64,000 bases of DNA, from the NCBI RefSeq assembly GCF_010093815.1, contig NW_022985549.1:868001-932000 (forward strand), written 5' to 3'. The notes under the pieces were generated by a model. That model was not told where the DNA came from. It saw only the letters and a list, made by a program, of their open reading frames with translations, and ran no database searches. The stretch is from Pseudovirgaria hyperparasitica (taxonomy: Eukaryota > Ascomycota > Dothideomycetes > Acrospermales > Acrospermaceae). Shown here in pieces: positions 47,381-59,851 of the stretch. Both the position numbers and the translations under genes were made by a program. How positions within the stretch are numbered: the stretch's first letter is position 1; every line of letters begins with the position of its first letter.

Positions 47381-48575
47381 ATTTACTGAGGAAAAGAAAT
47401 GAACTAGGAGGTATATAGGAAGCGCCAAGAGATATAGAGAATACCAGGTGTTATAAAACCAAGAAGGTATGAGTGATGAATGTTTCAGATGAGCTTGATG
47501 ATGAAAGAAGAAAAGAAACGAGGAGATCTATACAGCACAAAGTTTGTGCTTTTATGCATACTGTGCAGACCTCCAGAGGTTTCTAATCACATATAGCTGA
47601 GTATCGCCAAGTTAATCAGGGTGTATGTTGCGATAATAATAGGTCAGGTATCGGTCTTGCGCCGCAGCTTATGCGGAAAGATATTTCCCGAATGGAATTT
47701 CCCAAGAAATAATGCTCAGTGTCGGCTTAGATCTTGTCGAAAGAACCACAGCCACCTGCCACGAAAGCAGAGTAGGATCGAGTAATGGTCCTCGGAATCA
47801 TTCTTACCGCTTGTCGTCGACAAACCATGAAGCTTGTGTCAAGAGAACACAGAGAAGCCCTTATCTCGAGCTGTGTTTCCATAAAATCTGATCAACTCAA
47901 GCACTGCGCCGTAGCATGGCAAGGGCGTATGCGGCGCAAGATCGAACTGCAGAATTTGGCACGAATGAGAATCCGGGTGCAACGTACAAAGGACGTTCTA
48001 TAGATAGAATGTTCATAAGTAATCAAGGAAAATGTGATGAGTCGCTCTCAATAGGTGATGCCAATTACGAGATAGTTTCGAATTCGTGGACTGCCTAATG
48101 TCCCACTCGTACTCTGTAATCCTTGACAAGAGTCTTCATGAGGCGACGCAATGAAGGTTTCCGAAAGGCCTTCATCCACACAGCCTTAGAGTAATCACCT
48201 TCGATCCTGCTGGCCGTAGCTCTGGAGTTCGAACTCGAATGGTTCATAGTCGAGAATTCATCCCAAGCTTTTACTGAATCTACCAAGTCGAGCACCACGG
48301 CGTGTGGAGACTCATGATAGCGCTAAGGCAAGCTCAGAACGTAGCAGACTGATGCATGCCCCGAGTTTTTCAGGCTTCAATCCAATGTTAAAGATCTAGA
48401 GAATGTCAATGCAGGAGGAACTCGAGATGCTGAAGCGAGAAGTTGACAGCGCGGGAAAGGCGTCCGACTCCCGGGGAACCGGAAGCCCCACTGTGGACAC
48501 CTCAGCCCTACGAGAGACAAGACGCTGCAACCTCATCATCATGCCAGGCATATTCATCCGAAAACTTCCGCAATA
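47381..48575. other. Intergenic 1.2 kb
   Basis: The shared upstream region of the secreted protein and aprataxin. Short frames at 47785-48003 and 48095-48298 (which begin weakly or with GTG) have no family resemblance. No gene supported. Confidence 0.45.
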
Positions 48576-49499
48576 ATGGCCGGAAGCCTCACAGATCCGA
48601 TCGCAGCTGACGAAATGGCTGGCACCGAGGTTCCTGCTGAGCTATCTCCGAACACAAACAACAAACGTTCAATTTCGAATGCTTGTACGCAGCCCACTGG
48701 CGCAAAGATACACTGCTAAGTACTGGCAGTTGCGGAACTGATGGCACCCAAGGCAAAACAAGCCAAACCTAGCCCAGGAAATCAGGGATCTCAACGAAAA
48801 ACTCAAACCTCGAAGATATTTTCCCGTCGGGATGGCCTTGGGGCATATATAGAAAGCCCAGACACCTTTCCTCCATCGCGTGTCGTCTACTACAATGAAG
48901 AAGTCGTCTGTATCAACGATCTCTATCCAAAAGCAACCGTCCATCTGCTCATACTACCGCGCGACCCGAAATTTCAGATGGTCCATCCGATAGTTGCTCT
49001 TGAAAACCCGGGCCTGCGAGCTACACTCAAGAAAGAGGTCGCACGTGCAAAGGAGCTAGTAGCTTCAGAGCTGAAGCGCAAGTATGGACGTGATTCAGCC
49101 ACGTCGAAAGCATACAATGATGCTGTGGATGCATCGTTGGACGCCGATGATCCACCCTCGCCGTCGACTTTTCCATCCGGTCGTGACTGGTCGCAGGATG
49201 TCAAAGATGGCATCCACGCGCATCCGTCCATGAACCATTTGCACGTACATGTACTTTCTCGAGACATGCATTCCGAATGTTTGAAACATAGGAAGCACTA
49301 CAACAGCTTCAACACAGATTTCTTAGTTTCCGTGGACGCTTTCCCTTTGAATGAAGATGATGAACGGAAGAAAATGCAGGACGAAAAGTACTTGAGGAAC
49401 GACTTAATTTGCTGGCGATGTGGTCGAAACTTTAAGGAGAAGTTTGCCAAATTGAAAGAGCATCTTGAGGATGAGTGGATGGCATGGAAGCAAGAATGA
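48576..49499 (+). CDS. HNT3: Aprataxin-like HIT-domain DNA repair protein
   Basis: Removes AMP from 5' ends left by abortive DNA ligation. Exons 48576-48684 and 48730-49499 give 292 residues; the intron has a GCTAAGT branch site. The second exon holds the HIT domain with LLILPRDPKF and the catalytic triad in HPSMNHLHVHVLS (about 205-217 of the spliced protein). A C-terminal zinc finger, CWRCGRNF...LKEHLEDEW, completes the family plan. The first exon adds about 36 residues ending in SISNAFAELMAPK across the junction, a short motif resembling those in other fungal repair proteins; whether it binds a partner is inference. An ATG at 48741 would omit this exon. Confidence 0.92.
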
Positions 49500-51141
49500 C
49501 GATTCAAAGCAGCATGGATCGTTGGAATAAACAGAATCGCGTTCACCAGCGCAGAAGCTGTTTCACAGAGTTGCATCGGAGCGGGACGAGAATATCCCTC
49601 AAGCAAAGGAGCTTCCCAATGCCTCGCTCTAAGGAGAAAGATGACGAGCATCCCTGAGGTGAGTACGTAGTTTTGTCGTAATACTCAATGCGGTTGAGAG
49701 TCTATCAACACTTTGAAAGACTTTATCGCAGCGATGTAGACGCATATACAATAAGAGTTCAGGGCGACATGCATTACGATGAGGCTTGAGTAGTGGTTAC
49801 AACCACACCTGTTGCCAAGGGGAACCACGGTCCGATCTTGCCGCATCCCGGCGTGCATATTAAAATAAAATGGCCTGACTTACCACGAACCTCTAGGTCA
49901 ATACATGTCGAATTCCACAGCCAGACAGACAATCAAAGTCAGAAAGTGTACATCATTCCCAAATTCGAGCAATCTACTTTACAGAACGTCCCTTATAGAT
50001 GTTATTACAGTTGGACATCAAGATCAGGAGACAGCTTCAAGATGTCTGCAAATGAGCTCATCTGAAATGTCTCGCCATCGCAACAAAGCATGATAGACGA
50101 GCCCAATAGCTGCAAGCCCCTCTCCCCTATCCGAGGGACGCGAACGACATACGCACACATACGATAATTACACCTCTAGTCAGACTATAGAACACCTCAA
50201 ATCTTGCATTTGTCTCACTACCAGTAATACCAACACAATCGACTAGACGAATATACAAGGTGTCAATTCCTTAGCGCACCAGTGAAACGCATGTAGGCCT
50301 CAGCCTCGTGACGGCCGCATCGTTTTGGCCCGACATAGCCCCTCAGAAGCATGTAAGCTTACGTATGTGCCGTTCTGGTATAGGCTCTCCAACTTAGATA
50401 GCGCATAGTGTAAGCCCAGTGTCGACCCATTCCTCCACTTCCACCCAACCAAAGCCAGGTCAATCGGAATCCCGCATCCTACAGGTCCTCCATTTTCAAG
50501 TAAACCGGGAAATAACTACTCTGCCACATATTCGGTGCGAAGTAGGGTCCACACTGCAGGTATGCGTGGAAGCCTGTAATACACGCTTTTTTTCCTTTTG
50601 GGGTCTAGCAGATCATGGGTGTGGCTGTGGTTTGTGTATGCTGACGCTGATGTCTTCTGTATACATATACACATCCGCTGCGACTTCCTAGTCTCACAGT
50701 TTTTTAGACTTCTCTCTGTTTTTTATTTGTGTCTTGCGAGTATATTCTTGGATTTGCTTGTAACTACAGACAGCATATGACATCTTCAGTCGACACGGGA
50801 ATCAATTCAGTCATCGCCAGCTATCGTATTCACACTCCGCAGCGCCCCGAATACGCATCTCCGACACCTTCCGCAGTGTGATACCGCATCGCATCACATC
50901 GTATCAGCATACGAAGTTCGCATCCGGATCTTGCCCAGCAGTTCCTCTCGGCCAGAACATCAAAAACAAACACACAAGTACTCTTGTGATTAATCCTCCT
51001 CTTGGACCAAATCACACACACACACCCCGTGGGTCACGCTCACTCCAGAAACCCGCCATCATTCCGCAACTCTCCTGTATCTGTAACATCTCATCGCCTC
51101 GCTCCACCACCCACCCAACTCTGTTCTCTTCGCAACATAAC
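49500..51141. other. Intergenic 1.6 kb
   Basis: No gene seen. It contains short frames without similarity, a T-rich patch near 50585-50605 and, near 51010-51025, an ACAC run in the leader of the next gene. Confidence 0.45.
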
Positions 51142-51660
51142 ATGCCGCCCCTCGCCCTCGCCCTCGCAGCTATCCTGAGCGACTACCACCACCACAACCA
51201 CTACAACCACCACAACGACCATCCACCACACCAACCCGCAACAGCAAACCCATGGCCATCCCACCCTCCACACAGCACACACCTCCCCGCCGCGCCATGG
51301 GCGCTAGTACATTTAAATCTCTTCCTGGCGTTGTGGGTAGTGTATCTAGGTGCGTGGCTGGCGTGGTTGTATTGGAGGGGGTTGTTGAAGGGAGTGGGGG
51401 ATGTGCTCGGGCTTGAAGTGTTGGGAGGGACGGCGAACAGGTTTTCGAGGAGTAGAGGCGAACGAGGGGAGATAGGTATGAAGGCTGTGTTAGCGCAGAA
51501 GCGAGGATGATAGATAGGGTGGGAATGTTTTTGATTTGATTTGATATGTTCTGATGTTGATGCTGGATGTGTTCTAGCATACGCCGCCAACGCCGTCGCT
51601 GAAGATCAAGATGAATCTGGAGATGAGGATGTTGAAGAAGAAGATGAAGCTGCTCTGTAA
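51142..51660 (+). CDS. Small His/Asn-rich membrane protein with acidic tail
   Basis: Exons 51142-51475 and 51578-51660 give 138 residues. Order of parts: a short hydrophobic start (MPPLALALAAIL), a His/Asn/Pro-rich stretch with about 16 histidines (about 13-60), one strong membrane segment (LFLALWVVYLGAWLAWLYW, about 72-90), a basic juxtamembrane region, and after splicing a strongly acidic tail of about 30 residues (AEDQDESGDEDVEEE). The in-frame continuation into an acidic tail supports the intron. The histidines suggest metal or proton sensing, but no family is recognised. It is convergent with UPF0643. Confidence 0.6.
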
Positions 51661-51799
51661 AAGTGCATGCCGGGACGCAAAGTCGTCGAGAGCATCACTC
51701 ATTCGTCAGCCCACCTATGCTTCCGTTCCGTCCGAGCATGCCACTGAACCGTCTGCTCAACCCGTGAGCCTTCCTCTACCATCTATCAAGGTAACAAGC

Positions 51800-52821
51800 T
51801 CAGTCCTGATACTCCTCGATGCGCCACTCCTCCGCCCCATCGCCAACCACAAACGAGTACGTCTCAAACTCGATCATCTCATACAAGTCACGCCCCGCAC
51901 GGCGCGCCTTGGCATGCCACGGCCCGCGTCCACCGAGTCGCGCGTCCTCGCGATTACGCCAGAGACCTGTGCACCTGTTAGAACATACACACACAGATCC
52001 ACATCTACATCTCTCTCCTGCCCGACACTCCCATCCGCCAGTCGACTGAGGACAACAAAGAAACAATGCGGCAAAAACTCACAAGTCGCAAGATTCCGCC
52101 TCTCCGCATCCGGCTTCCCAAACCAATACTTCAGCAACCCACCACTCCTTGTCGCCTCCCGATGACTCATCGCATCGACCTCGTACAAGAAATCCTCGTC
52201 CACGACCTCACGCAGCCGCGACCGAAACACCACGAGATAGAACGCTTGCGTCGTCCACACGTGGCCTGCTGGGGTAGCATCAGCACAGAGACGGCGCAGC
52301 GTGGCGAGAACGTCGTGGAAGTTGAGAGAGGCGCCGTAGGGTGCGGTGGCGTAGTCTGGGCGGGTGGGACGGAGGGTGGTGAGGGCGCGGGCGAAGAGGG
52401 CGCATTGGAGGTCTAGGGTGCGGAGGTCGAGGAGGTGGAGGGGGTGGTTGTAGGGGGAGGAGATGAGGTAGGGGGAGAGGGGTGTTGAGGGGGTGGAGGG
52501 GGTGAGTTGGATGGAGGCGGCGGCGTCGAAGCGGAGTGGGTCGAAGGCGGTGGGCGCGGCGGAGTGGTGGAGGACGTGGTAGGGGGAGGGGAGGAGGTTG
52601 GTGTTGGTGGTGGTGTTGGTGATGTCGGTGTCGGTGTTGATGAAGTCGTCGTCGGGGTCCAAGGCTGGATGGGTGTCCGAGTCCTGGATGGACGAGTCGG
52701 TGAGTAAATCGGTGTGTATGGATATGTCTGATGAGGTGATTGGGGGTGCCTGTTTGATAGGAGTCTTGATATCAAATACTGGCAACGTGTCTGCATCGTC
52801 GAATTCGAGTGTCGGGGCCAT
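51800..52821 (-). CDS. UPF0643 family protein
   Basis: Exons 52083-52821 and 51800-51966 give 301 residues of a fungal family without known function. Hallmarks are LALFARALTTLRPTRPDYATAPY-type sequence in the middle (about 140-165), the block HREATRSGGLLKYWFGKPD, then after splicing NLATC-LWRNREDARLGG and GPWHAKARR, ending in IEEYQD. The GC-rich first exon encodes a long disordered Ser/Thr/Asp/Pro-rich N-terminus (about 1-120). The 116-base intron restores the conserved Cys-Leu-Trp. No signal peptide or membrane segment. Confidence 0.9.
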
Positions 52822-53644
52822 GATGAAGGATATGAGTATGATAAGTAAGAAGCTTCTAAAGTTGTAGGAAGAAAGCCAAAGAAGGAAGCTTTATACTAAG
52901 TATTATGTAGAAGTAGTACAGCTGTTAACAGAACAGCAGAAGTACTTGTGTACGTCCATACACGAGTGAATGCCGACGGGCGATTACGTTAGGCCCTTGT
53001 TGTAGCACGCCATTCTCACCGACTATGTTGATGCCATCAAGCACTATCATTACTGATAAGCACAAATGCCCATTTGCAGATGGGTAGGAGTTAGCCATGC
53101 TAATATGATGAACCAGAGCTGTCGTATCATCACTTGTGCGCGGTCGTGACCTCGAGAGCCAAGTCCTAGTACCACGAAGAGTTCACCTAGTATGTGTAAG
53201 GAGCCTAAGAGAAGCATCCATGTGTAGATGAATCTTCAACCGTGCAACAGTCTAATAGAAGAGAACATGGATTCGTGGCGAGTATGGCGCCATTTGCCGA
53301 CTTTCTTTCGTCACGGGGAAAATCTGACGGAAAGTAGAGGATCATGCTGGCACTTGAAACAGAACGGCTGTTTGGAGGTCGAAGCTTCGACGACGCTTGC
53401 TTTGTCAGCGTTGACTACATGAAGTATCCATCGGATGATCTTGGAGGCTGGCGATCGGCGAAGGGATCAGGCATCAAGGCCACACGCAAAGTTCGCAGAA
53501 CAATCTATATGATTCCTCACGTCTATATACTCACTGGGTATGATCACGTCTAAGCTCTCCTCGAACGCCAGAAGATAAGAATGGTATCGATGGAATGCGG
53601 CCCAAAAAAAGAAATCTATTTAATGCACTCAGGCAGTCATGTTC
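52822..53644. other. Intergenic 0.8 kb
   Basis: The upstream region of UPF0643 and the 3' region of AIM6; no gene seen. Frames at 53228-53553 show no family resemblance. Confidence 0.5.
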
Positions 53645-55024
53645 TCATGCCGACCAATCTCTTGTCGCAGCTCCCTTGAGATCATCGACGTTGAGGTAAT
53701 CAACACGCTCCTTGATAAGCACGTCCCAGATATGATTGCGATAACCTACAGGCCAAGTCGGTGTGTCCCAGTACCTGACCTTGAGCCCGCGTCGTTGTGC
53801 GCCTTGGACTTGTCCTCGAATGATGTTCATCTGCTTGGCGGAGAGCTGTCCGCCCCAGAGGATGCCCATGGCAGATCCAAAAGAGACACTTGCATAGTAC
53901 GAGTTCGATTCGTCAAAGTCCGTGCCCTCAGAAACTCCATTGTGTCCTTGTCCGCGAGCTTCGAGTCTTGTTGCTGCCTCGTCAGGAGTCTCGTAGAAGG
54001 ACTCGAGAGGTGCATCAAAGAAGATGTCGCGCGTAGAATTGGCCACAACCAGATCGAATGGCGCATTCCCTGTGGCTACCACTGTGATTGCTCTCTCGTG
54101 CTTGACGCTGCCATCCCAGTACGAGAGATAGCCTTTTGATCGTAGAGGCTCCAGCTGTGAGTAGACATGTGGCCAGATATCGGCACCGTTGTTCTTGAAA
54201 TCGACCAATAGAACCAGGGTCTGGTCAGGATCTGCATCGAAAACGCCCTGATGCGTTGCATTTGCGAATTCAGTGGTAGGATTTTGACGATCGAGAATGT
54301 CCAGCAGAGGATCAACGTACAAACTGCGAAAGGTGCGCTTCTTCGTCAGTGAGGCAGTGTTGTGGCCAACGAACAGCTCATTGTCAAACAGCCATACATC
54401 GGCTTCAACGCCTGTGCAGCCATAATGAAGGGCCTGGAATAGCGGCACGCGACGCCAGTAGTCGTTGTGGGAGTGACATGGAATCGGAAGCACGTTCTGT
54501 GTGAAGTCCGTCGGATACTCGGCCAGGCCCTCCCCGATATGGCCCGGCCGTCCATAGTCGGGAAGAAAGTCGTCGAACTCGTACTCGAACAAAGCCGAGC
54601 CGAATCCCAAGGCCACTTCAATCATATGTATAAGGCCCCTATGCAAACGTCAGTACAGTAACAAGCGTGGCCATAGATTTAATACTGACAGGGTCATCAG
54701 GACCAAGACCGGTATGCCTATGCAGATACGTCTACACCACACGCATTTCCGTGAAGCTTTTGGCCGGTCTGATTCACTGAGCGCTATGCGCTTTGGGCGT
54801 CGAAAACGCTGACGAAGTGTCATGATGAACCGCGAGCACCTGTTAGTGGGAGTTGGAGCAGTGTCATAGGGTCCATGCTCCTCGTCGGATGCTGAAGTCT
54901 GGTCGAGAAGCGGAAATTCGGTATCGTCACGGTCGTCTTTGTATGGGCTGAATGTAGGAACTGGTGATGCAGAAGGACTGACGAGCGTTGCGAGCGAGTC
55001 GGTACGAGAAGGTCTGCTAGCCAT
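53645..55024 (-). CDS. AIM6: AIM6-like phosphodiesterase-fold protein
   Basis: Exons 54690-55024 and 53645-54638 give 442 residues. The N-terminal 90 residues are Ser/Thr/Asp-rich with basic clusters, followed by a membrane anchor (IGIPVLVLMTLSVLNL-like, about 100-118). The rest is a TIM-barrel of the PLC-like phosphodiesterase group: IPCHSHNDYWRRVPLFQALHYGCTGVEADVW, then ELFVGH, VLLVDFKNNG and YLNVDDL at the end. Yeast Aim6 (altered inheritance of mitochondria 6) has the same plan; its substrate is not known. The intron starts GTCAGT. Whether it hydrolyses glycerophosphodiesters is unproven. Confidence 0.88.
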
Positions 55025-56424
55025 GATGTCTACCGGAACAGGATCGGGAAAAACTCGGAGATATGTCCGATGTCGAATGTGGCCAGATCAGGGGGTCGAA
55101 GGGTATATATACGGACAAATAGAGCTACAGGAAATGATAGGATGTCTGAACAGGGCAGATAGGTGAGGCAAAGAAAAGATAGTGGATAAAAGGGTCAGTT
55201 CAGTTCAGTTCTGTTCTGTTCTGTTTGGTTGATATCGTCGTCGCTCTATGCCAAGCTCTTTCCTGAAGCGGACCGCGGTGGCTTGACGGGCGGAGCCTTC
55301 CAATCGATAAGAAATGAACGACGCAGGGCCTGCCCAGTGCCGATGCTAAGAGATGGGGTGGAATATGAGGACGGTAAGGAAGTATGCAGAACGAGGTGGA
55401 GGAGCAATATCAAATTACTTTTATGCAAGGGACGGAGGGAGAGAAAAGAAGATTGTTGGGAGGGATGGGACGCGGCACGAAGTATAATACAAAGCAGGGA
55501 GAAGGCTGCAGCCGCTGCACACTGCTCACTACACACTGCACACTGCACACTGCTGCAGGGCAGCATACTACAACCAACTTTAGCACAGACTACATACATG
55601 AATAGTAAGTGACACTGTTCAGCGACAGGGCAGTGGGTATCTGGACGTCTGGCCCCAAGCGGCGCTGCGTCTCAACCAGTCTTTTACGGGCGTGTTGGTG
55701 CCAAAGCGTCCTGTATGTTGCCTCCTTCAGCTTAGCTAAGAAGCCGGCTGTTAAGGCACGCGGGCCAGGGACCAGGCGAGCGCGAGCTACTAAAGTAGGT
55801 TTAGATGGCGCATTCACCTGCTTCAGGCAGGGTAGTGATATATCCCGTTGTTTAGTTCTGCTCTAATGACATTCCGCTCAGCCATCTGTAGATCTGTCGT
55901 TAACAGAAATATGTACTCGTTGTCGTTGTCGCTGTATGCTTGGCCAGTCTATTACAAGCTGCAAGCAGGGCCAGTCATGCCTCCACGCCCGCCTCCACTC
56001 TGTTGACTGCTTTGTCGCCCCACTAAGGCAGCAGACAGACAGCACGTTTCATGTCCCCGTGTCTTGACTACCGCAACTACGGGCCTCGGGCGTCTGTCAG
56101 CTGCTGCATTTCCATCTCACATGCCTGAGGGAGTTATGGTTCAACACGCTGAGTAGGTAATCATCTGTGTGCACTTATTCAGTAGTATGTCAACAGTGTG
56201 ATGTGAATGTGATGCATGGGCATTGGGCGGCGCGTCTGTTGCTTTTGCTTCTTCCGCCCACGTGTTACGTGGGCACGCGGCTGCATCGTGCCTGGACTGG
56301 CGCAGTTCATGATGACATATACGCAACAGCACCCACTTACCGCTAAAAAAAGTCTCGACCTCATGCCAGTAACTATTACGCGCGACAGAAGTTACTGCTA
56401 CTGCTGCACACCCACTACGTGACG
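55025..56424. other. Intergenic 1.4 kb with small tandem repeats
   Basis: The upstream region of AIM6 and of the next gene. It contains (AGTTC)/(TGTTC)-type repeats at 55198-55225 and a CACACTG-type array at 55510-55558. No gene seen. Confidence 0.5.
55510..55558. repeat. Short CACACTG-type tandem repeat
   Basis: Four to five imperfect copies of the 7-8 base unit (ACACTGC, CACTACA variants) in the upstream region of AIM6. No other signal in it. Confidence 0.75.
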
Positions 56425-57368
56425 ATGCCACACAAACACACAAGGGCCAAGAAGGCTGACAACTCCATGTATGTTTCATTCTATCTGCTCTGCCATCCAC
56501 TGCTCACCTCTTTCCCCACAGCTATGATCTGCCTCCAAACGTCGTTGCCAAGCCTCTTCCCACAAACAAATCTGCCGCGAAACTAAGTGATAATTTCAAC
56601 TCAAAGAGGCGGAAAGGAAAGAAAAGCTCTGCGCCCACATCCGACTATGGCCACGATGACACGCCTAAAGCTTTTGCCCGATTAATGTCATACAAGAATG
56701 GAAAGGCCCCACGAAACGGCCTGGACGATGGTGCTCCTGCCAAAGCTCAAAAACGGAAACGTGACGCTGAAATCGATGAGAAGCCTGCTATACCAAAGAT
56801 GCTCCCCGGAGAGCGCATGTCAGAATATTCCGCGAGGGTCGACCAAGCCCTGCCAATATCAGGCCTTGTTAGCAAAGGCAAAAAACTGCCTGGAGTGAAG
56901 GAGCACCTGACCAAGCACGACAAGAGACTGCGGAGGATCCAAGCTGTGTGGCGCAAAGAGGAGGCTGAGATCAAGGAAAAGGAAGAGGAGGAGCTTGAGC
57001 AGCTAGAGGAAGAGGAGGAAAATCTGAAAGCACTGCTAGCAGAGAACAAGATCGAGCTACCACAAAGCAAGCGAGGCAAGAGGCGAAAAATGGTCGGAGA
57101 GCAGGACGACGGAGACGATGATCCCTGGGCCGCTCTCAAGGACAAGAGAGAGAAGCCGAAAGGTCTCCACGATGTCGTGCAGGCTCCACCTGAGTTCTCC
57201 GCCGTTCCGAAGGAGAAGTTCAAGGTCCGCAATGGGGCAAAGGTACACGTAGACGACGTCCCGAACGCCGCAGGCAGTCTCAGACGGAGAGAGGAGCTAG
57301 GAGAGGCTCGAAAGGACATTATTGCAAATTACAGAGCCATGATGCGGAACCGTGGAAAACCCTCATGA
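56425..57368 (+). CDS. Basic coiled-coil protein, probably nucleolar
   Basis: Exons 56425-56468 and 56522-57368 give 296 residues. It starts MPHKHTRAKKADNS and, after a 53-base intron, YDLPPNVVAKPLP. Lys/Arg-rich patches (KRRKGKK, QKRKRD, GKRRKM) and a long Glu-rich coiled coil (about 150-195) surround conserved-looking blocks TPKAFARLM, PGERMSEYSARVDQALP, and the end RREELGEARKDIIANYRAM. This composition is typical of ribosome-biogenesis factors, but I cannot name a specific orthologue; nucleolar location is inference. Confidence 0.72.
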
Positions 57369-57641
57369 TATGTCACCAGAATTCGCCTACACGCGCGATA
57401 AACTTCGATCAACGGGTCAATTCACGGGTGTTTGTCTAAGCTTTCTCTACTTCTGCACTAGAGATAGTACCCGAGCAGAAAAGCTTGGTTCCACCAAACA
57501 CGGCGGCGGCACAGCGGCATCGACAAGGCATACACTCCATTGTTGAGGACGTCCTTGTTTTGCGCGACTTAATCTATACCTAGCATGCAAGACGCGCGGC
57601 CAAGGGCCTACCAAGACGGCCAGTCTATAGAAAGCACGGGC

Positions 57642-59033
57642 CTACGCCTTGAGAACCTCACCCAGAACCTTCAGAAGACCCTGAACCTCCTCCACTACAC
57701 GGGTACTCAGTCAGCAAACACAGGAGGCCCAATTTCGAACCAGAAGACTTACAAGTGTTATAATGCACCAGACTTATTCTCACTGCCCCATCATCTCCCT
57801 TGCCCCACAGACCCTCCACCAAGCGATGCGTATACATATGCCCCCACCGAAACCCATACGCACTCCTCTTCTCTACCTCCAGCACAACATCCTCGCTCTT
57901 CCACCCCTCCACCCAAAAGCTAATGACCGGTACCCGCAGCTCTTTATCCGCCACTGGCTGGCCCACGATCTGCACTCTCTTATCCTTCTCCAAAAATTCT
58001 ATGATTGGCTTCGTCAATTCTTCCTCGTGTGCAGCTATCGCATCCCACGTCTCCTTGGCTGGACTCAGATACGAGACGATGTGTGGTATGCTAGCTACCA
58101 GCTCGTATGAGCTGCCTGCGTGCCCAAGCTTGGTGTCAAGCGATTGTGTTTCTGGTGCACCTTTGAAGTAGTGCCCTTGGGATGTCATGTATTTCTGCGC
58201 CGCGCTGCTCGCGTACAACATGGAGATATGTGGCCCATATACTTTGTACCATGAAAAACAATAAAAGTCCACGCCCAGCGCCTTAACATCCACGGCTCGA
58301 TGCGGCGCATACGCCACGCCATCGACACAGAACAGCGCACCCGGCGCATGCGTTTTGATTGTCTTGCTCAGGGCAGCAATGTCGTGGATGCTGCCCAGGA
58401 TGTTACTCGTATGCGTGCACGCAACAAATTTCGTTCTGGGCGTGAGGAGCGGAATCAGGTTATCGGGGGCGTGTACCGGGTTGTACTTGGACGTGTCGTA
58501 CGAGCCTTTCCACCATACAATGCTTAGCTTGAGGAGTGCTGCCATGCGCACCCAGGCGCCGATGTTTGCCTCGTGGTCGAGCAGCGACAGGATGATCTCG
58601 TCGCCGGGCGAGAAGAACGAGTACAGCGATGTGGCGAGGTTGGCGAAGAGCTGGGTTGTCGCGCCGCCGAGCACTACATACCGTCAAATCAAGTTTCATC
58701 CGCGATGTCCCGGGCATGCTGAGCATGGCTTTTGGGCATTGTGTATATGAATGTGTCACGTGTGTGTGTATGTATATACGTACCGACTTCGTTGACATCT
58801 GCATTGATATACCCTGCTGCCGCGGCGTAGCCCTCGTTGTACTGACGGGTGCTTGTTGCTGAGACTGGGTATGTAGCGCCTAGCTGCACGTTCGTCGAGA
58901 GGAGATATGTGTGGATTGAGTCGGCCACGCTGGAGAGGGTTTGTGTGCCGCCGGCGTTGTCCATGTAGACTTGTTGCTGCGCGAGTGCGGGGAAGGCTTT
59001 ACGCGCTGTTGCGACGTCGAATTTGGATGCCAT
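57642..59033 (-). CDS. Class V aminotransferase / cysteine desulfurase-like enzyme
   Basis: PLP enzyme of the NifS/isopenicillin-N-epimerase-like fold. Exons 58784-59033, 57753-58673 and 57642-57694 give 407 residues. Family features are VYMDNAGGTQT near the N-terminus, LGGATTQLFANLA, the PLP-proximal DHEANIGAW, VDGVAYAPHRAVDVKALGVDF and the Schiff-base lysine in CFSWYKVYGPH (about residue 240). The end HYNTLEEVQGLL is restored by the last splice. Compared with mitochondrial Nfs1 there is no mitochondrial presequence and no obvious catalytic-cysteine loop, so an iron-sulphur role is unlikely. Substrate is unknown. The first intron (58674-58783) is 110 bases and carries GT/GTGTA repeats. Confidence 0.86.
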
Positions 59034-59851
59034 GGTGTGTGTGTTCGTGATGATGAGATGGACAGTGGGGTTTTTTTATGGTGGTGTTTTGCGTTATGTT
59101 GTTGTTTTGTTCTATGCAGAAGATGGAAATCCAATTGTGTTCTCTATATTTGATAATTATCGTCGAATGTTTATGTCTCCGGTGCTTCACAGGCTGTTAT
59201 ATATGGCGTGCGACTAGCCCGTAGCATGCCGCTATTTGTTTGACGCCTGCCATGATGTTACGTAGACGGAGCTGGGATATACACCGAGGAGGTGGGGGTT
59301 GGTGGGGAAGTTGGACCTCTTTGAACATCCGATGGATCAACCATCATCATATGTACACTATATATGACATCCCATGTTGACCATGCATAGCTTCCTCATA
59401 CGTACAACAGAGTCATGTCAAGAGATTAAACTGACGGAACGAGCAGTTCATCCTTGCACGCTCAATTAGGTGTCTATCGATCTGGTTTCGATATCTGGAG
59501 CCGTCTCTTCCACACTTGCTTTGTCTATTTCCATTATGTGAGAGAATCACGAGGACAGCCAACCTCGTTCTGTGCAGAGCGATCAAGATCTCCTATCAGC
59601 ACCTTGGAGAATGTGGACCCCCTTAGCCACATCTACACATCGATGTGGTCGCACAACACAGATATTGGTCGCTGTGAGCATGGTATTAACCCTTCCCCGC
59701 CTATTCAGCCGAGTTAGGCTGCTCTTATCCAGCAGAGCAGTCTTACGGCTCGCATATAAGTCGCGACGGTCACACCGAACCACTCTACAGAGCAAAACGA
59801 AGCCATGTCGTCCTGCCTTTCCTGACTCCCCAAAACAGCGTGTCACCAACC
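59034..59851. other. Intergenic, divergent upstream region
   Basis: Between the aminotransferase and the HET-domain gene. TTATATATGG lies near 59199. A TATATGTACACTATATATGACATCC stretch near 59350 resembles TATA sequence. No gene seen. Confidence 0.5.

Noticed and set aside
48095-48298. Short minus-strand frame upstream of aprataxin
   Set aside because: It begins with GTG, is 67 residues long and resembles no family; it may be chance.
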